From contig JADJHE010000013.1 in the NCBI GenBank assembly GCA_016707685.1, positions 47,866-111,865 of the forward strand: a stretch of DNA of 64,000 nt. Direction: 5' to 3'. The notes beneath the pieces are model-generated. The model made no database searches. It saw nothing but the letters and a program-made list of their open reading frames with translations, and was not told where the DNA came from. The DNA is from Bacteroidota bacterium (GTDB taxonomy: Bacteria > Bacteroidota > Bacteroidia > 2-12-FULL-35-15). This document shows positions 28,237 through 37,442 of the stretch, piece by piece (positions within the stretch are counted from its first letter, which is position 1; each line of letters starts with the position of its first letter). A program made the translations under genes and the position numbers.

Positions 28237-28251
28237 CTAATTATGTTAGTA
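28235..28251. promoter_or_regulatory. Operator palindrome 2 of the S24 repressor
   Basis: TACTAATTATGTTAGTA has perfect six-base arms (TACTAA/TTAGTA) and a five-base centre. It has the same 17-base span and core as palindrome 1 and overlaps the upstream edge of the -7 element. Confidence 0.55.
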
Positions 28252-28309
28252 ATTTCAAAACCTGAAAAGTGATTCTTTTTTATAAAGGCATTTTTTTATT
28301 TGTGATCTG

Positions 28310-28377
28310 TATCGGGGGCATTTTAAAAATACGATAAATCACGCCATGGTTTACACTATATATAAAATGCCCCGATA
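28310..28377. repeat. Spaced inverted repeat in front of the Y-family polymerase gene
   Basis: TATCGGGGGCATTTTA (28310-28325) and TAAAATGCCCCGATA (28363-28377) are inverted copies, differing only by one extra G, separated by 37 bases. They end 15 bases before the ATG at 28393. Their GC-rich cores stand out from the surrounding AT-rich DNA. They could be paired operator sites or a long-loop 5' leader hairpin. Confidence 0.6.
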
Positions 28378-28392
28378 TCAGAATTAAGAAAC

Positions 28393-29670
28393 ATGAACAA
28401 CAACTCCATCCATACCCGCCTCGATTCACGTGTCCTTTTTGTAGACATGAACAGCTTTTTTGCTAGCTGTGAACAACAAACCAATTATTGGTTGCGTAAT
28501 CGTCCAGTAGGGGTATGTGTATACACAGGGAAATTTGGTTGTATCATAGCACCATCCATTGAAGCAAAAAAACGAGGAATAAAAACAGGAATGCGTTTAA
28601 ATGAGGCGATGGCAATCTGCCCTGAACTTGTTCCATTAGAAACCAACCCTGCGCGTTACCGCGATTTTCATGTAAAAATAATTAATGTGTTAAAGAAATA
28701 CTCGAATGATGTTATTCCAAAAAGCATTGATGAAGCCATTGTAAGTTTAAATAATTATGAATTGGTACACAAAGATCCTGTTGCTGTTGCCAAACAAATA
28801 AAATTGGACATTGCTAATGAGGTTGGCGATTGGTTAAAATGTTCCATAGGAATTGCACCCAATGCTTTTTTAGCAAAGTTGGCAAGTGATATTCAAAAAC
28901 CGGATGGCTTAACCATTATTACTCCCGAAAATATTGACAGCGTATTAAGTAAAATGCGATTAAAAGATTTACCAGGCATTGCTAGTGGAATGGCCGAACG
29001 CTTACAAAAAGGAGGAATCAACACGCCTTTAGAGTTAAGGCATGCTTCTCCACAGCGATTAAAAATTATTTGCAAAGGCGTAGTTGGTGAATATTGGCAC
29101 CAGCGATTAAACTTTGCGGAAGTGGATATGAAAGACAGTGCCGATTACAAGAGTATGCAAGCAATGCGTCATTTATCCATGATTCAACGAAAAAGCATAG
29201 AAGCTGTTGAGGAAATTTTATTACAACTATGCTTAACACTTGAAAAAAGAATGGTTGGTGGCAAGGTATTCTGTCAATCCATCGGTTTTTACATCCGCTA
29301 CGAAAGTGGATACAGTTATAATGATAGCATTACAACAACAATTCCTCAGCAAGATGGAACTGAAATATTGAATGCATTAAAAAAACGGATGAAACAGTTT
29401 CAAGAAAACAATCGATGCGAAACGGTGTTAAATACCAATGCCACTTCCCTTAATGTTTTTGTAGGAAATTTTGTAAATGAAGAAATGGTTCAATATGGTT
29501 TATTTGAAGACAATAGCAAGAAAGACAAACTACGAAAAACCGTTTACAATTTAAAAGACAAATTTGGTCTCAACAAACTCATGCGAGCTGCTGAACTCAC
29601 TGAAAATACAGAGATAAAAGATGTAATAGGATTTGGTTCAATAAAGGATTTACACGAAACAACTGATTAA
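28393..29670 (+). CDS. Y-family translesion DNA polymerase (DinB/UmuC type)
   Basis: The 425-residue enzyme copies damaged DNA. The palm motif is VLFVDMNSFFASCEQQ with metal-binding Asp18, and SIDEA holds Asp113 and Glu114. Helix-hairpin-helix KDLPGIASGMAERLQKGGI (about 190-210) and a little-finger domain follow. YTGKFGCIIAPSIEAKKRGIKTGM is the finger segment. The extended C-terminus (NLKDKFGLNKLMRAAEL, GFGSIKDL) is of the UmuC/ImuB-like type rather than short DinB, with a possible clamp-binding stretch (YGLFED). The S24 repressor divergent to it suggests damage-inducible expression. It is followed after two bases by the DUF72 gene. Confidence 0.9.
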   Translation: MNNNSIHTRLDSRVLFVDMNSFFASCEQQTNYWLRNRPVGVCVYTGKFGCIIAPSIEAKKRGIKTGMRLNEAMAICPELVPLETNPARYRDFHVKIINVLKKYSNDVIPKSIDEAIVSLNNYELVHKDPVAVAKQIKLDIANEVGDWLKCSIGIAPNAFLAKLASDIQKPDGLTIITPENIDSVLSKMRLKDLPGIASGMAERLQKGGINTPLELRHASPQRLKIICKGVVGEYWHQRLNFAEVDMKDSADYKSMQAMRHLSMIQRKSIEAVEEILLQLCLTLEKRMVGGKVFCQSIGFYIRYESGYSYNDSITTTIPQQDGTEILNALKKRMKQFQENNRCETVLNTNATSLNVFVGNFVNEEMVQYGLFEDNSKKDKLRKTVYNLKDKFGLNKLMRAAELTENTEIKDVIGFGSIKDLHETTD

Positions 29671-29672
29671 AA

Positions 29673-30581
29673 ATGGACTTCCGGAAAACTAAACAATGTA
29701 GACACAATCGATTTTACATTACCTGCGACAATGTAAATAACAGCCTTGTACTAACAGGCAAAGGTTCCAACAAACCATCTGTTCATTTGGGTTTTCCAAT
29801 ATGGTCGGATAAAGCTTGGATAGGAAAAATATATCCAGATGATGCACAAGAGAAATATTTTTTACGCTATTATGCTCAGCAATTTAATAGTATTGAACTC
29901 AATGCAACCCACTATAAAATACCTAGTCCGACTACCATCCAACGTTGGAAAAATATGACGACTAACAATTTTAAATTTTGTCCGAAAGTGCCACAAGTAA
30001 TTAGTCATGCAAAAGACATTACTGAAATGTCGGCACTTATGACAGAGTTTATTGATGCCGTTATCTATTTCGACAATGCCTTAGGAACAACATTCATGCA
30101 GTTGCCTCAGCATTTTGGTGCTAACCGACTTAATGAATTAATTACATTTTTGGGACTCATAGAAAAGCCGTTAAAACTAGCTGTAGAATTACGCCACGAA
30201 AGTTGGTTTACCGATAAACAAGCATTCGATGAACTATCCGAATTTTTAATGGAATGTAACCACTCCTTGGTGATTACAGATGTAGCAGGCAGACGAGATG
30301 TACTTCACCAGCGCTTGACAAACAAAACCGCTTTTATTCGTTTTGGAGCAAATGATTTGCATGCAAGCGATTATACACGCTTAACGGAATGGGCCGAAAG
30401 ATGCTCGAAATGGATTGAACAAGGATTAGAAGAATTGTACTTTTTTATACATACTGCCGACCAATCGGTAGCACCCGAAATTGCAAATCATTTTATACAT
30501 GAATTTAACAAACTAAATAGGGTAAAATTAAAGCCAGTAAGCATCAAGCAAGAGAGCAAACAAATTGACCTATTTGCTTGA
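29673..30581 (+). CDS. DUF72 (YecE-like) TIM-barrel protein
   Basis: The 302-residue protein matches the DUF72/YecE family: GFPIWSDKAWIGKIYPDD, FLRYYAQQFNSIELNATHYKIPS, NFKFCPKVPQVISHAKD, TTFMQLPQHFG and LAVELRHESWF, then FFIHTADQSVAPEIANHF near the end. The fold is a TIM barrel with no proven enzymatic activity in the family. The N-terminal 35 residues before the barrel are unusual in length for the family and may include non-native sequence. It starts two bases after the polymerase stop and is surely co-transcribed, so a role in the same response is possible. Confidence 0.85.
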   Translation: MDFRKTKQCRHNRFYITCDNVNNSLVLTGKGSNKPSVHLGFPIWSDKAWIGKIYPDDAQEKYFLRYYAQQFNSIELNATHYKIPSPTTIQRWKNMTTNNFKFCPKVPQVISHAKDITEMSALMTEFIDAVIYFDNALGTTFMQLPQHFGANRLNELITFLGLIEKPLKLAVELRHESWFTDKQAFDELSEFLMECNHSLVITDVAGRRDVLHQRLTNKTAFIRFGANDLHASDYTRLTEWAERCSKWIEQGLEELYFFIHTADQSVAPEIANHFIHEFNKLNRVKLKPVSIKQESKQIDLFA

Positions 30582-30659
30582 TGTAAAAACATGATTTTAT
30601 TAGATAAAATTCTGCTATATTTACCTTAGAATTTTTGCACGAATTTTAAGAAGCAGATT

Positions 30660-33600
30660 ATGAAATCTAAATTAATTACCCTTTTTCTAACAGCAATCGT
30701 ATGCAACGTATTTGCTCAGTTTCCTGAAAGCACTTTTCAAAGTGCATCTAACCAATATTATTGGAAAAACAGAAAGCCATACGAAGGTTATTGGCAACAA
30801 GATGTGCATTATAAAATCAATGCACGTATTGATGATAAAACGGATATCATTGATGGTGATATTGAGCTGACTTATTACAACAATTCGCCCGATGAGTTGC
30901 CATTTGTATATTTCCATTTGTACAGCAATGCACAAACACAAGATTCCTATTTGGCAGACTTATACCGTAACAATAAATTGTATCCTAAATTTGGCAAATA
31001 CCAACAACAAGGTCTAGGAACAAACGTATCAAAAATCACAGCAAATGGTGCCGATTTAAAAATGGAGCAGGACAATACCGTTTTAAAAGTATACCTCCCT
31101 ACTCCATTAAAAGCTGGTGAAAAAATCACTCTGCAAATTGCATTCAAAACCTATTTCGATAATGGTTCTATCCGTAACCGTATGAAAATGTTTAATGCAT
31201 TTGGCTACAAACATTACGATGTTGTTCATTGGTATCCGCGCATATCAGTTTATGATAAAAAACAAGGTTGGGATACCGACCAACACATGGATCATGAGTT
31301 TTATGGTGATTACGGAACGTTTGATGTAGCCTTTACTTTTCCGAATAATTATATTTTGGATGCAACGGGAACATTGATAAATAAAGATGAAGTATTACCT
31401 GCTGATTTACGAGAAAAATTAGACATCAAGAATTTTAAAACCAAACCTTGGAATGAAAAACCTTCGGTAATTATTGAACCAAATGGTACAACAAAAACAT
31501 GGTTATTTCATGCCGAGAATGTGCATGATTTTGCTTTAACAGCTGATCCAACCTACCGAATAGGAGAAACAGAATGGAATGGCATCAAATGTATTGCATT
31601 GGTGCAAGAGCCACATGCAGCACATTGGCAAAATGCATCGGAATACACCTCTAAAATCATTAAAACAAATTCAGAGAGTTTTGGAATGTATGGTTACAAC
31701 AAAATGGTTGTTGCCGATGCACAAGATGGAATGGAATATCCAATGGTAACCTTGTGTGGTGGTTATGATCCAGATTACCGTGATTTGTTTGTTCATGAAA
31801 TTTCACACAACTGGTTTTTTGGAATGGTTGGCTCTAATGAAACCTACCGTGCTGCATTGGATGAAGGGTTTACGCAATTTGTAACCGCTTGGACCTATCA
31901 AATTATTGATGGAAAACAACGTGTTCGTTATAAAAACAAATCAAAATACGTTGAACGCTTTACAGAACCTGACTTTGTAAGAAATAGCGAAATATACAAT
32001 GGCTACATGCGCGAAGCGGCAAAACATTGAAACAAACATCAATGTCCATTCAGACATGTACAACGGTGCAATTCGCCACGGTGGTGGATACAGTCAAGTA
32101 TACATGAAAACATCTACCATGTTGTATAACTTACAATATGTATTAGGCGATTCATTGTTCTTAGCAGCAATGCAAAACTATTTTAACCAATGGAAATTTG
32201 CTCACCCTTACATCGAAGATTTTAGAACCTCCTTTATACAATTTACCCATGTTGATTTGAATTGGTTTTTTGACGAATGGATAGAATCATCAAAAACAAT
32301 TGATTATGCAGTAAAATCAGTTAAGAAAGGAGATGAAAAAGGCGAATACAAAATTACCTTCAAACGCAAAGGCATGCAAATGCCAATCGACTTTACTGTA
32401 ATTGGAAAAAATGATAGTTTATACCATTACCACATTCCGAATACATGGTTTGTAAAACAAACAAAGGCAACCGTATTACCACGTTGGATTGGCTGGGACA
32501 AAGTGAAACCTGAGTATACTGCTGTTGTAAAAATACCAAGTGGTGTTGCTGATGTAGTGATTGATTCAAGCACTCGTTTGGCTGATGTAAACATGCTAGA
32601 TAACAATAAAAAATTCCCACTTAGATACCGCTTTGATTCTAAGATTTACAATCCAAGCGACTGGACTCGTTATGAATTATATGCTCGTCCAGACATCTGG
32701 TACAATGGTTATGATGGACTTAAAGCTGGATTAAATATGAATGGTAATTACATGAATTACAAACATATTTTTGATGCAACGGTTTGGTTCAATACTGGTA
32801 TTGGCCAAAACTATTTGGATTCGACAGTTGCAAAAGATTTATATGATAATATTAGTTTTAGAGTAAGTTACCGTACAGCAACAGACAAATTCATGAAAGG
32901 CTCGTCCTTTAATTTTTCTGCGAAAGCATTGGATGGCTTAAATGCCTACACGGTTGGATTTGATAGAAAAGACATAAAAGGAAAAAACAGAGTGTATATG
33001 TTTTTCAAATCGATGTATCGCAAAGGCTTAAATGACATTACTTATTTATTAATGCCAACAGAATGGGCTCCCAATAAACTTAACAACACTATAAATGTTG
33101 GACTTGAGCATACTTATAGCTATCGTAGAGGAACAGGAAACATCAATATTGGTTTGAAATCAACAGCCTTGATGAGTGATTATGATTATCAAAGTATTAA
33201 TTTAAATATTATCAATCGTACACGACTAGGTCGATTGGTGCTAAATACACGCTTAGTTGGGCAATACGGAACAGGGAAAAATTGGGCAAATGAATCTTCT
33301 CTATTTTTAGCAGGAGCAAATCCAGAAGAAATGATGGACAATAAATATACACGTTCTCAAGGCTTTTTTGATCCATCATGGGCAACAATGGGTAATCAAA
33401 GCAATTACTTCCAACACGGTGGTGGCTTAAATTTAAGAGGTTACGCAGGATATCTTGCACCACAAAAACAAAGTGATGGTACACTTGCATTTGCATACAA
33501 AGGTCAAAGTGGTGCTGCAGTGAATGCAGAATTAGAATTTGATGGAATTATCAAAGTAAAAAAACAAAATTGGTTAACTCGAACCTTCAAGTTAAACACC

Positions 33601-33846
33601 TATTTGTTTGCTGATGCAGGAGTAATCAACTACAATGCGCAAACCGACAACACCATTAAAATGGCAGATTTAAGAGCGGATGCTGGTGTTGGAGCAGCAT
33701 TAACAATAAAGAAATTTGGAGTTTTGCAAACAGTTAATCCATTAACCATTCGTTTTGATGTTCCATTTTTCTTGAATAGAATACCGGCAGCAGATAAAGA
33801 TTATATACAATATCGTTTTGTAATTGGAGTAAGTAGAGCATTTTAA
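30660..33846 (+). CDS. M1-family (gluzincin) metallopeptidase with long C-terminal barrel-like region, one frameshift
   Basis: Two frames join near 32020, in an A run, into about 1060 residues. The signal peptide is MKSKLITLFLTAIVCNVFAQ. The aminopeptidase N-like first domain reads DGDIELTYYNNSPDELPFVYFHLYSNAQ. The zinc site is His379-Glu380, His383 and Glu402 in HEISHNWFFGM and LDEGFTQF, exactly spaced as in HExxH-x18-E. The repaired joint reads GYMREAAKNIETNINVHSDM. The last 350 residues contain alternating amphipathic strands and end PFFLNRIPAADKDYIQYRFVIGVSRAF, which suggests an outer-membrane barrel or surface anchor. It likely trims peptides in the periplasm or at the surface. Confidence 0.88.
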
Positions 33847-33856
33847 AATTAAGGAT

Positions 33857-34321
33857 ATGCAATCAAAAGCGACAACTGTAAAAGACTATTTAAAGGAATT
33901 ACCAGCAGACAAAAAAACTGCTTTTGAAGAATTAAGAAATACACTTAACAGCAATATTCCAAAAGGTTTTGAAGAACAAATGTGCTATGGAATGATTGGT
34001 TATGTTGTTCCTCATACGTTGTACCCAAAAGGTTATCATTGTGATCCTAAATTACCACTACCATTTGTATCAATTGCATCGCAAAAGAATTTTATAGCAT
34101 TGTATCACATGGGGATTTATGCAAATCCTGCATTACTAAAGTGGTTTGTAGACGAATTCCCTAAGCACAGTAAAGGAAAACTCGATATGGGCAAAAGTTG
34201 TATTCGTTTTAAAAAAGTAGATGATATTCCTTTTAAACTAATCAAGGAATTAATTAAAAAAATGACTGCAAAAGAATGGATTGAGTTGTATGAAAGTTCC
34301 TTTGTAAAAACAAAGAAATAA
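33857..34321 (+). CDS. DUF1801 domain protein (YdhG-like)
   Basis: The 154-residue soluble protein matches the DUF1801 fold: TVKDYLKELPADKKTAFEELRNTL, EEQMCYGMIGYVVPHTLYPKGYHCDP, NFIALYHMGIYANPALLKWFVDEFP, LDMGKSCIRFKKVDDIPFKLIKELI. Members have no established enzymatic role; some bind iron-sulfur clusters or small ligands. It lies ten bases after the peptidase with AAGGAT just before the ATG, one of the few purine-rich leader segments in the window, and it converges on the TPR phosphatase with no intergenic space. Confidence 0.85.
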   Translation: MQSKATTVKDYLKELPADKKTAFEELRNTLNSNIPKGFEEQMCYGMIGYVVPHTLYPKGYHCDPKLPLPFVSIASQKNFIALYHMGIYANPALLKWFVDEFPKHSKGKLDMGKSCIRFKKVDDIPFKLIKELIKKMTAKEWIELYESSFVKTKK

Positions 34322-36580
34322 TTAGACTCTTACCCCTATTATCAAAATATCATCCACTTGTTCCAAATTACCTCTCCATGAATCAATTGCTTCATCAAGT
34401 AACTGTTTTTGCTCCGGCATAGGTTTCTGATGATTCGCTAGTAAAAGCTCTTGCAATGGTTTGTATTTGAATTTTTTTCCACTTGGTCCACCAAATTGAT
34501 CGGCATAACCATCGGTTAAAATATATACAATATCACCTTTTTTCAAATCAATTTCATTGTTTGAAAAATTTTGCAACTCACCATGGTACTTACCCACAGG
34601 AAATTTATCGGCTTTGTATTCAATAATTTTATTTTCTCTTAACAGCCACAAAGGGTTATTGGCACAAGAAAACTGCAATTTCATGGAATTAAACTTATAA
34701 TTACAAAGTGCAATATCCATCCCATCGTTTACAGCATATTCATCTTCGCTCGATTCTGTATTTAACGAATGAATAATTTCTGTTCTAAGTTTATTTAATA
34801 CTTCAGCAGGAGAATTAACAGCTTTATCGCGCACAATTTCATTTAAATACGAGACACCCAACAAACTCATAAAGGCACCAGGAACACCATGCCCGGTACA
34901 ATCAGCTGCACAAATTAAAAAATTATCGTTTACAGATTTTGCCCAATAAAAATCGCCACTAACAATGTCTTTTGGTTTATATAAAACAAAATGCTCCGGT
35001 AAATGATTAGAGAGTAATTTATCGGAAGCTAACAAGGCTGTTTGTATACGTCTGGCATAAAAAATACTGTCTAAAATTTCTTTGTTTTTTTCTTCAACCA
35101 AATGATTCTTTTCTTCAATTTCAGAATAAGCAATCTGCAATTGCTGATTTGATTTTTCTTTTTCTTTATAATTCCGATAAATGAAAAAAGCCAATGCTAT
35201 TGCCAACATTAGAACTAGGACAGACACAACAATTACAATACGCTGACGAGTAATGTCTTGCTCCTTTTTCTCCAACTCCAATTGACTGATCAGTTTATTT
35301 TGTTCTAAATCTTTAATTTGAAGCTCTTTTTTCTCTGTATCATATTTTTTTTCTACATCAGCAATTTGAGCAGTAATGCTTTCATTCAAGAGGGAGTCGT
35401 TTAACTCTTCGTATTTTGTGCGATAGTCTAATGCTTTCGGATAATCATTTTTTGCTTTGTAGTAATCCGAAAAACCTAAATAGATTTGTGCTAAATCGTT
35501 CCTATAATTCGATTTCAAAGCTAATTCATAGGCTTTTGTCATATTTGAATAAGCCAAATCAAGTTTATTCATCAATAGGTAGGTATCTCCCAAATTTATA
35601 TGTGAACTAATAATTGCTTTTACATCATTTGTTTGAACAGAAAGATCGTATACTTTTTGAAAACACTTAATTGCCTCTAAATAATTCTTTTCGAATTTTA
35701 AGATTAGTCCAAGATTATCATTAATGGCAATGATTCCGCGTTTTACATTTTCTCGCTCAAAAATATCTAAGCCTTTTTTATAACTGGCCTTTGCTTGACT
35801 ATAATCTTTTAACCTTCCGTATACCAAACCTAAATTATTATAAATAAAAGCACAATTAATTTCATCCCCCATTTCTTTCCATATTTCCAATGCCCTGTTG
35901 GCATAGACAATAGATTGTTTGTAATTTTTTTGTTCCTTAAAAACAACCGACAAGTTATTACAAGCATTGGCGATGCCTTTCTTATCTCCCATTTCCTCTT
36001 TCAATTTCAAGGCTTTCAAAAGCGATTCTACTGCTAATTGATAATCTCCCGAATTTGCATATACACTTCCAATATTAACATAGGCAGCAGCTAACCCTCG
36101 TTTATCATTTGCTTTGCTCGACAACTCAATTGCTTTTGTATGACATTCAATTGCTTTTGATATTTTCCCTATATCAGAATAAGAATTCCCCATATTGGAA
36201 TACATTTTTGATACGCGTGCTAGGTTATTTGTTTTTTGAAAAACAAGTATTGCTTTTTCATAATAAGGAATGCCTTCTGACGACAAGGACCATTCATATT
36301 TTAAATTTCCCATCGAATTATAATACTCACCAATACCATCGGTGTAATTTATCTTTTTTGCCAATTCAAATGCTTGTTGTGCGTATTTTTTAGCTTTAAT
36401 ACTATCATTACTAGCATACTCCCAAACGATATCAATTAATGCTTTCACTTTAGAGGTGTCCTCCTTCATTGTTGGGACCACCTTTACTAAAGAATCTACA
36501 AATGAATCTTGAGCAAAAATTTTAGTGAAAAGCGATATTGCAATAAAAAAAGTAAAATAAAATTTAAGTGTAATTTGCAT
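34322..36580 (-). CDS. TPR-containing, membrane-anchored SpoIIE-type serine/threonine phosphatase
   Basis: The 752-residue protein has a signal peptide (ending TKIFAQ), about eight tetratricopeptide repeats (residues about 50-400; e.g. GIGEYYNSMGNLKYEWSL, AAAYVNIGSVYANSGDY, AFIYNNLGLVYGRLKDY), a coiled coil, one membrane helix (IVIVVSVLVLMLAIALAFFIY, about 450) and a cytoplasmic PP2C-like SpoIIE domain. Phosphatase motifs are KDIVSGDFYWA, ICAADCTGHGVPGAFMSLLG, NDGMDIALC and IVYILTDGYADQFGG, with the metal-binding Asp residues. The architecture is a periplasmic sensor that dephosphorylates a partner, typically an anti-sigma-factor antagonist. No such partner is encoded beside it, so its target is unknown. 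Confidence 0.9.
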   Translation of the reverse strand: MQITLKFYFTFFIAISLFTKIFAQDSFVDSLVKVVPTMKEDTSKVKALIDIVWEYASNDSIKAKKYAQQAFELAKKINYTDGIGEYYNSMGNLKYEWSLSSEGIPYYEKAILVFQKTNNLARVSKMYSNMGNSYSDIGKISKAIECHTKAIELSSKANDKRGLAAAYVNIGSVYANSGDYQLAVESLLKALKLKEEMGDKKGIANACNNLSVVFKEQKNYKQSIVYANRALEIWKEMGDEINCAFIYNNLGLVYGRLKDYSQAKASYKKGLDIFERENVKRGIIAINDNLGLILKFEKNYLEAIKCFQKVYDLSVQTNDVKAIISSHINLGDTYLLMNKLDLAYSNMTKAYELALKSNYRNDLAQIYLGFSDYYKAKNDYPKALDYRTKYEELNDSLLNESITAQIADVEKKYDTEKKELQIKDLEQNKLISQLELEKKEQDITRQRIVIVVSVLVLMLAIALAFFIYRNYKEKEKSNQQLQIAYSEIEEKNHLVEEKNKEILDSIFYARRIQTALLASDKLLSNHLPEHFVLYKPKDIVSGDFYWAKSVNDNFLICAADCTGHGVPGAFMSLLGVSYLNEIVRDKAVNSPAEVLNKLRTEIIHSLNTESSEDEYAVNDGMDIALCNYKFNSMKLQFSCANNPLWLLRENKIIEYKADKFPVGKYHGELQNFSNNEIDLKKGDIVYILTDGYADQFGGPSGKKFKYKPLQELLLANHQKPMPEQKQLLDEAIDSWRGNLEQVDDILIIGVRV

Positions 36581-36668
36581 GATAATCTCTATTTTGATTC
36601 GTTTTATTTCACTAATTTAGTGGTTAATTAATGTAACCAAAAATTATATTTTGTAAAAACTTACTAAA

Positions 36669-37427
36669 ATGAAAAAACGCCTGTTCACTCTATTGTTTAT
36701 TGCGGTTTCAGCTGCTACAATTATTGCACAAGACAATGATGATACTTATACAAAAGCGCTGAAGTACAAAACGGAATATAAATACAAGGAAGCCTTTCCT
36801 CTGTTTCAAGTATTGGTAAAGTCGGATTCGAACAATGTCAATTATTTACAAAATGCGAGTTATTGCTATTCTAAATATGGTTATTACCATGTTACTGGTG
36901 AAACTCAAAAAATAAAATTCTACCAATCGGCTGAATATTTAGCAAAAAAAGCAATTAAAGTAAATGAGAAAAGTGCTGATGCACATTATGTATACGCAAT
37001 GGCATTGGGAAGAATAAATGAGAATGCTAGTTCAAAACAAAAAATTGCGAATGCAAAGTTGATAAAATCACAAGTAGATAGAGCAATTGAGTTAAATCCA
37101 AAATTAGCTGGCGCTTATCATATTTTTGGCAGATGGCACAGAACCATTGCCAATTTTAGTGCAATAGAAAAAGCAATGATTAATTCGTTTTTTGGTGGTG
37201 TTCCTCAAGGTGGATCCTTTGATGATGCTGTAAAATCATTTATGGTTGCTGTTTCATTAGAACCAAAATTTCTGATGCACCAATACGAGCTTGCTCAAAC
37301 TTATTATGACATGGGAAAGAAAGCCGAAGCTAAAGTTTGGGCAAAAAAAGTAACAGAAGGGGCTGCTAATAATGAAGATGACTTAAAAGCAAAAAAAGAG
37401 TCTGAACTATTATTGGGTAAATTATAA
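36669..37427 (+). CDS. Exported TPR-like helical-repeat protein
   Basis: The 252-residue protein has a signal peptide (MKKRLFTLLFIAVSAATIIAQ) and then helical repeats: DDTYTKALKYKTEYKYKEAFPLFQVLVK, NYLQNASYCYSKYGYY, KSADAHYVYAMALGRINENA, GAYHIFGRWHRTIANFSAIEKAMI, MHQYELAQTYYDMGKKAEAKVWAKK. The region YAMALGRINENAS and RWHRTIANFSAIEKAMINSFFGGVPQG resembles the RMD (regulator of microtubule dynamics) helical family that is found in many Bacteroidota as well as eukaryotes. A scaffold or lipid-transfer-like role is possible, but nothing in the sequence shows an enzyme. It is divergent from the TPR phosphatase. Confidence 0.75.
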   Translation: MKKRLFTLLFIAVSAATIIAQDNDDTYTKALKYKTEYKYKEAFPLFQVLVKSDSNNVNYLQNASYCYSKYGYYHVTGETQKIKFYQSAEYLAKKAIKVNEKSADAHYVYAMALGRINENASSKQKIANAKLIKSQVDRAIELNPKLAGAYHIFGRWHRTIANFSAIEKAMINSFFGGVPQGGSFDDAVKSFMVAVSLEPKFLMHQYELAQTYYDMGKKAEAKVWAKKVTEGAANNEDDLKAKKESELLLGKL

Positions 37428-37442
37428 TCAAGAAGCGATTAT

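Noticed and set aside
28310..28377. Remnant of a miniature transposon
   Set aside because: The inverted arms enclose only 37 bases, no direct-repeat target duplication flanks them, and no second copy was seen in the window.
36610..36622. CACTAATTTAGTG palindrome between the TPR phosphatase and TPR-like genes
   Set aside because: It is a short palindrome with AT-rich flanks, no matching second site or adjacent regulator, so it is too weak to call an operator, although its core resembles the S24 sites loosely.
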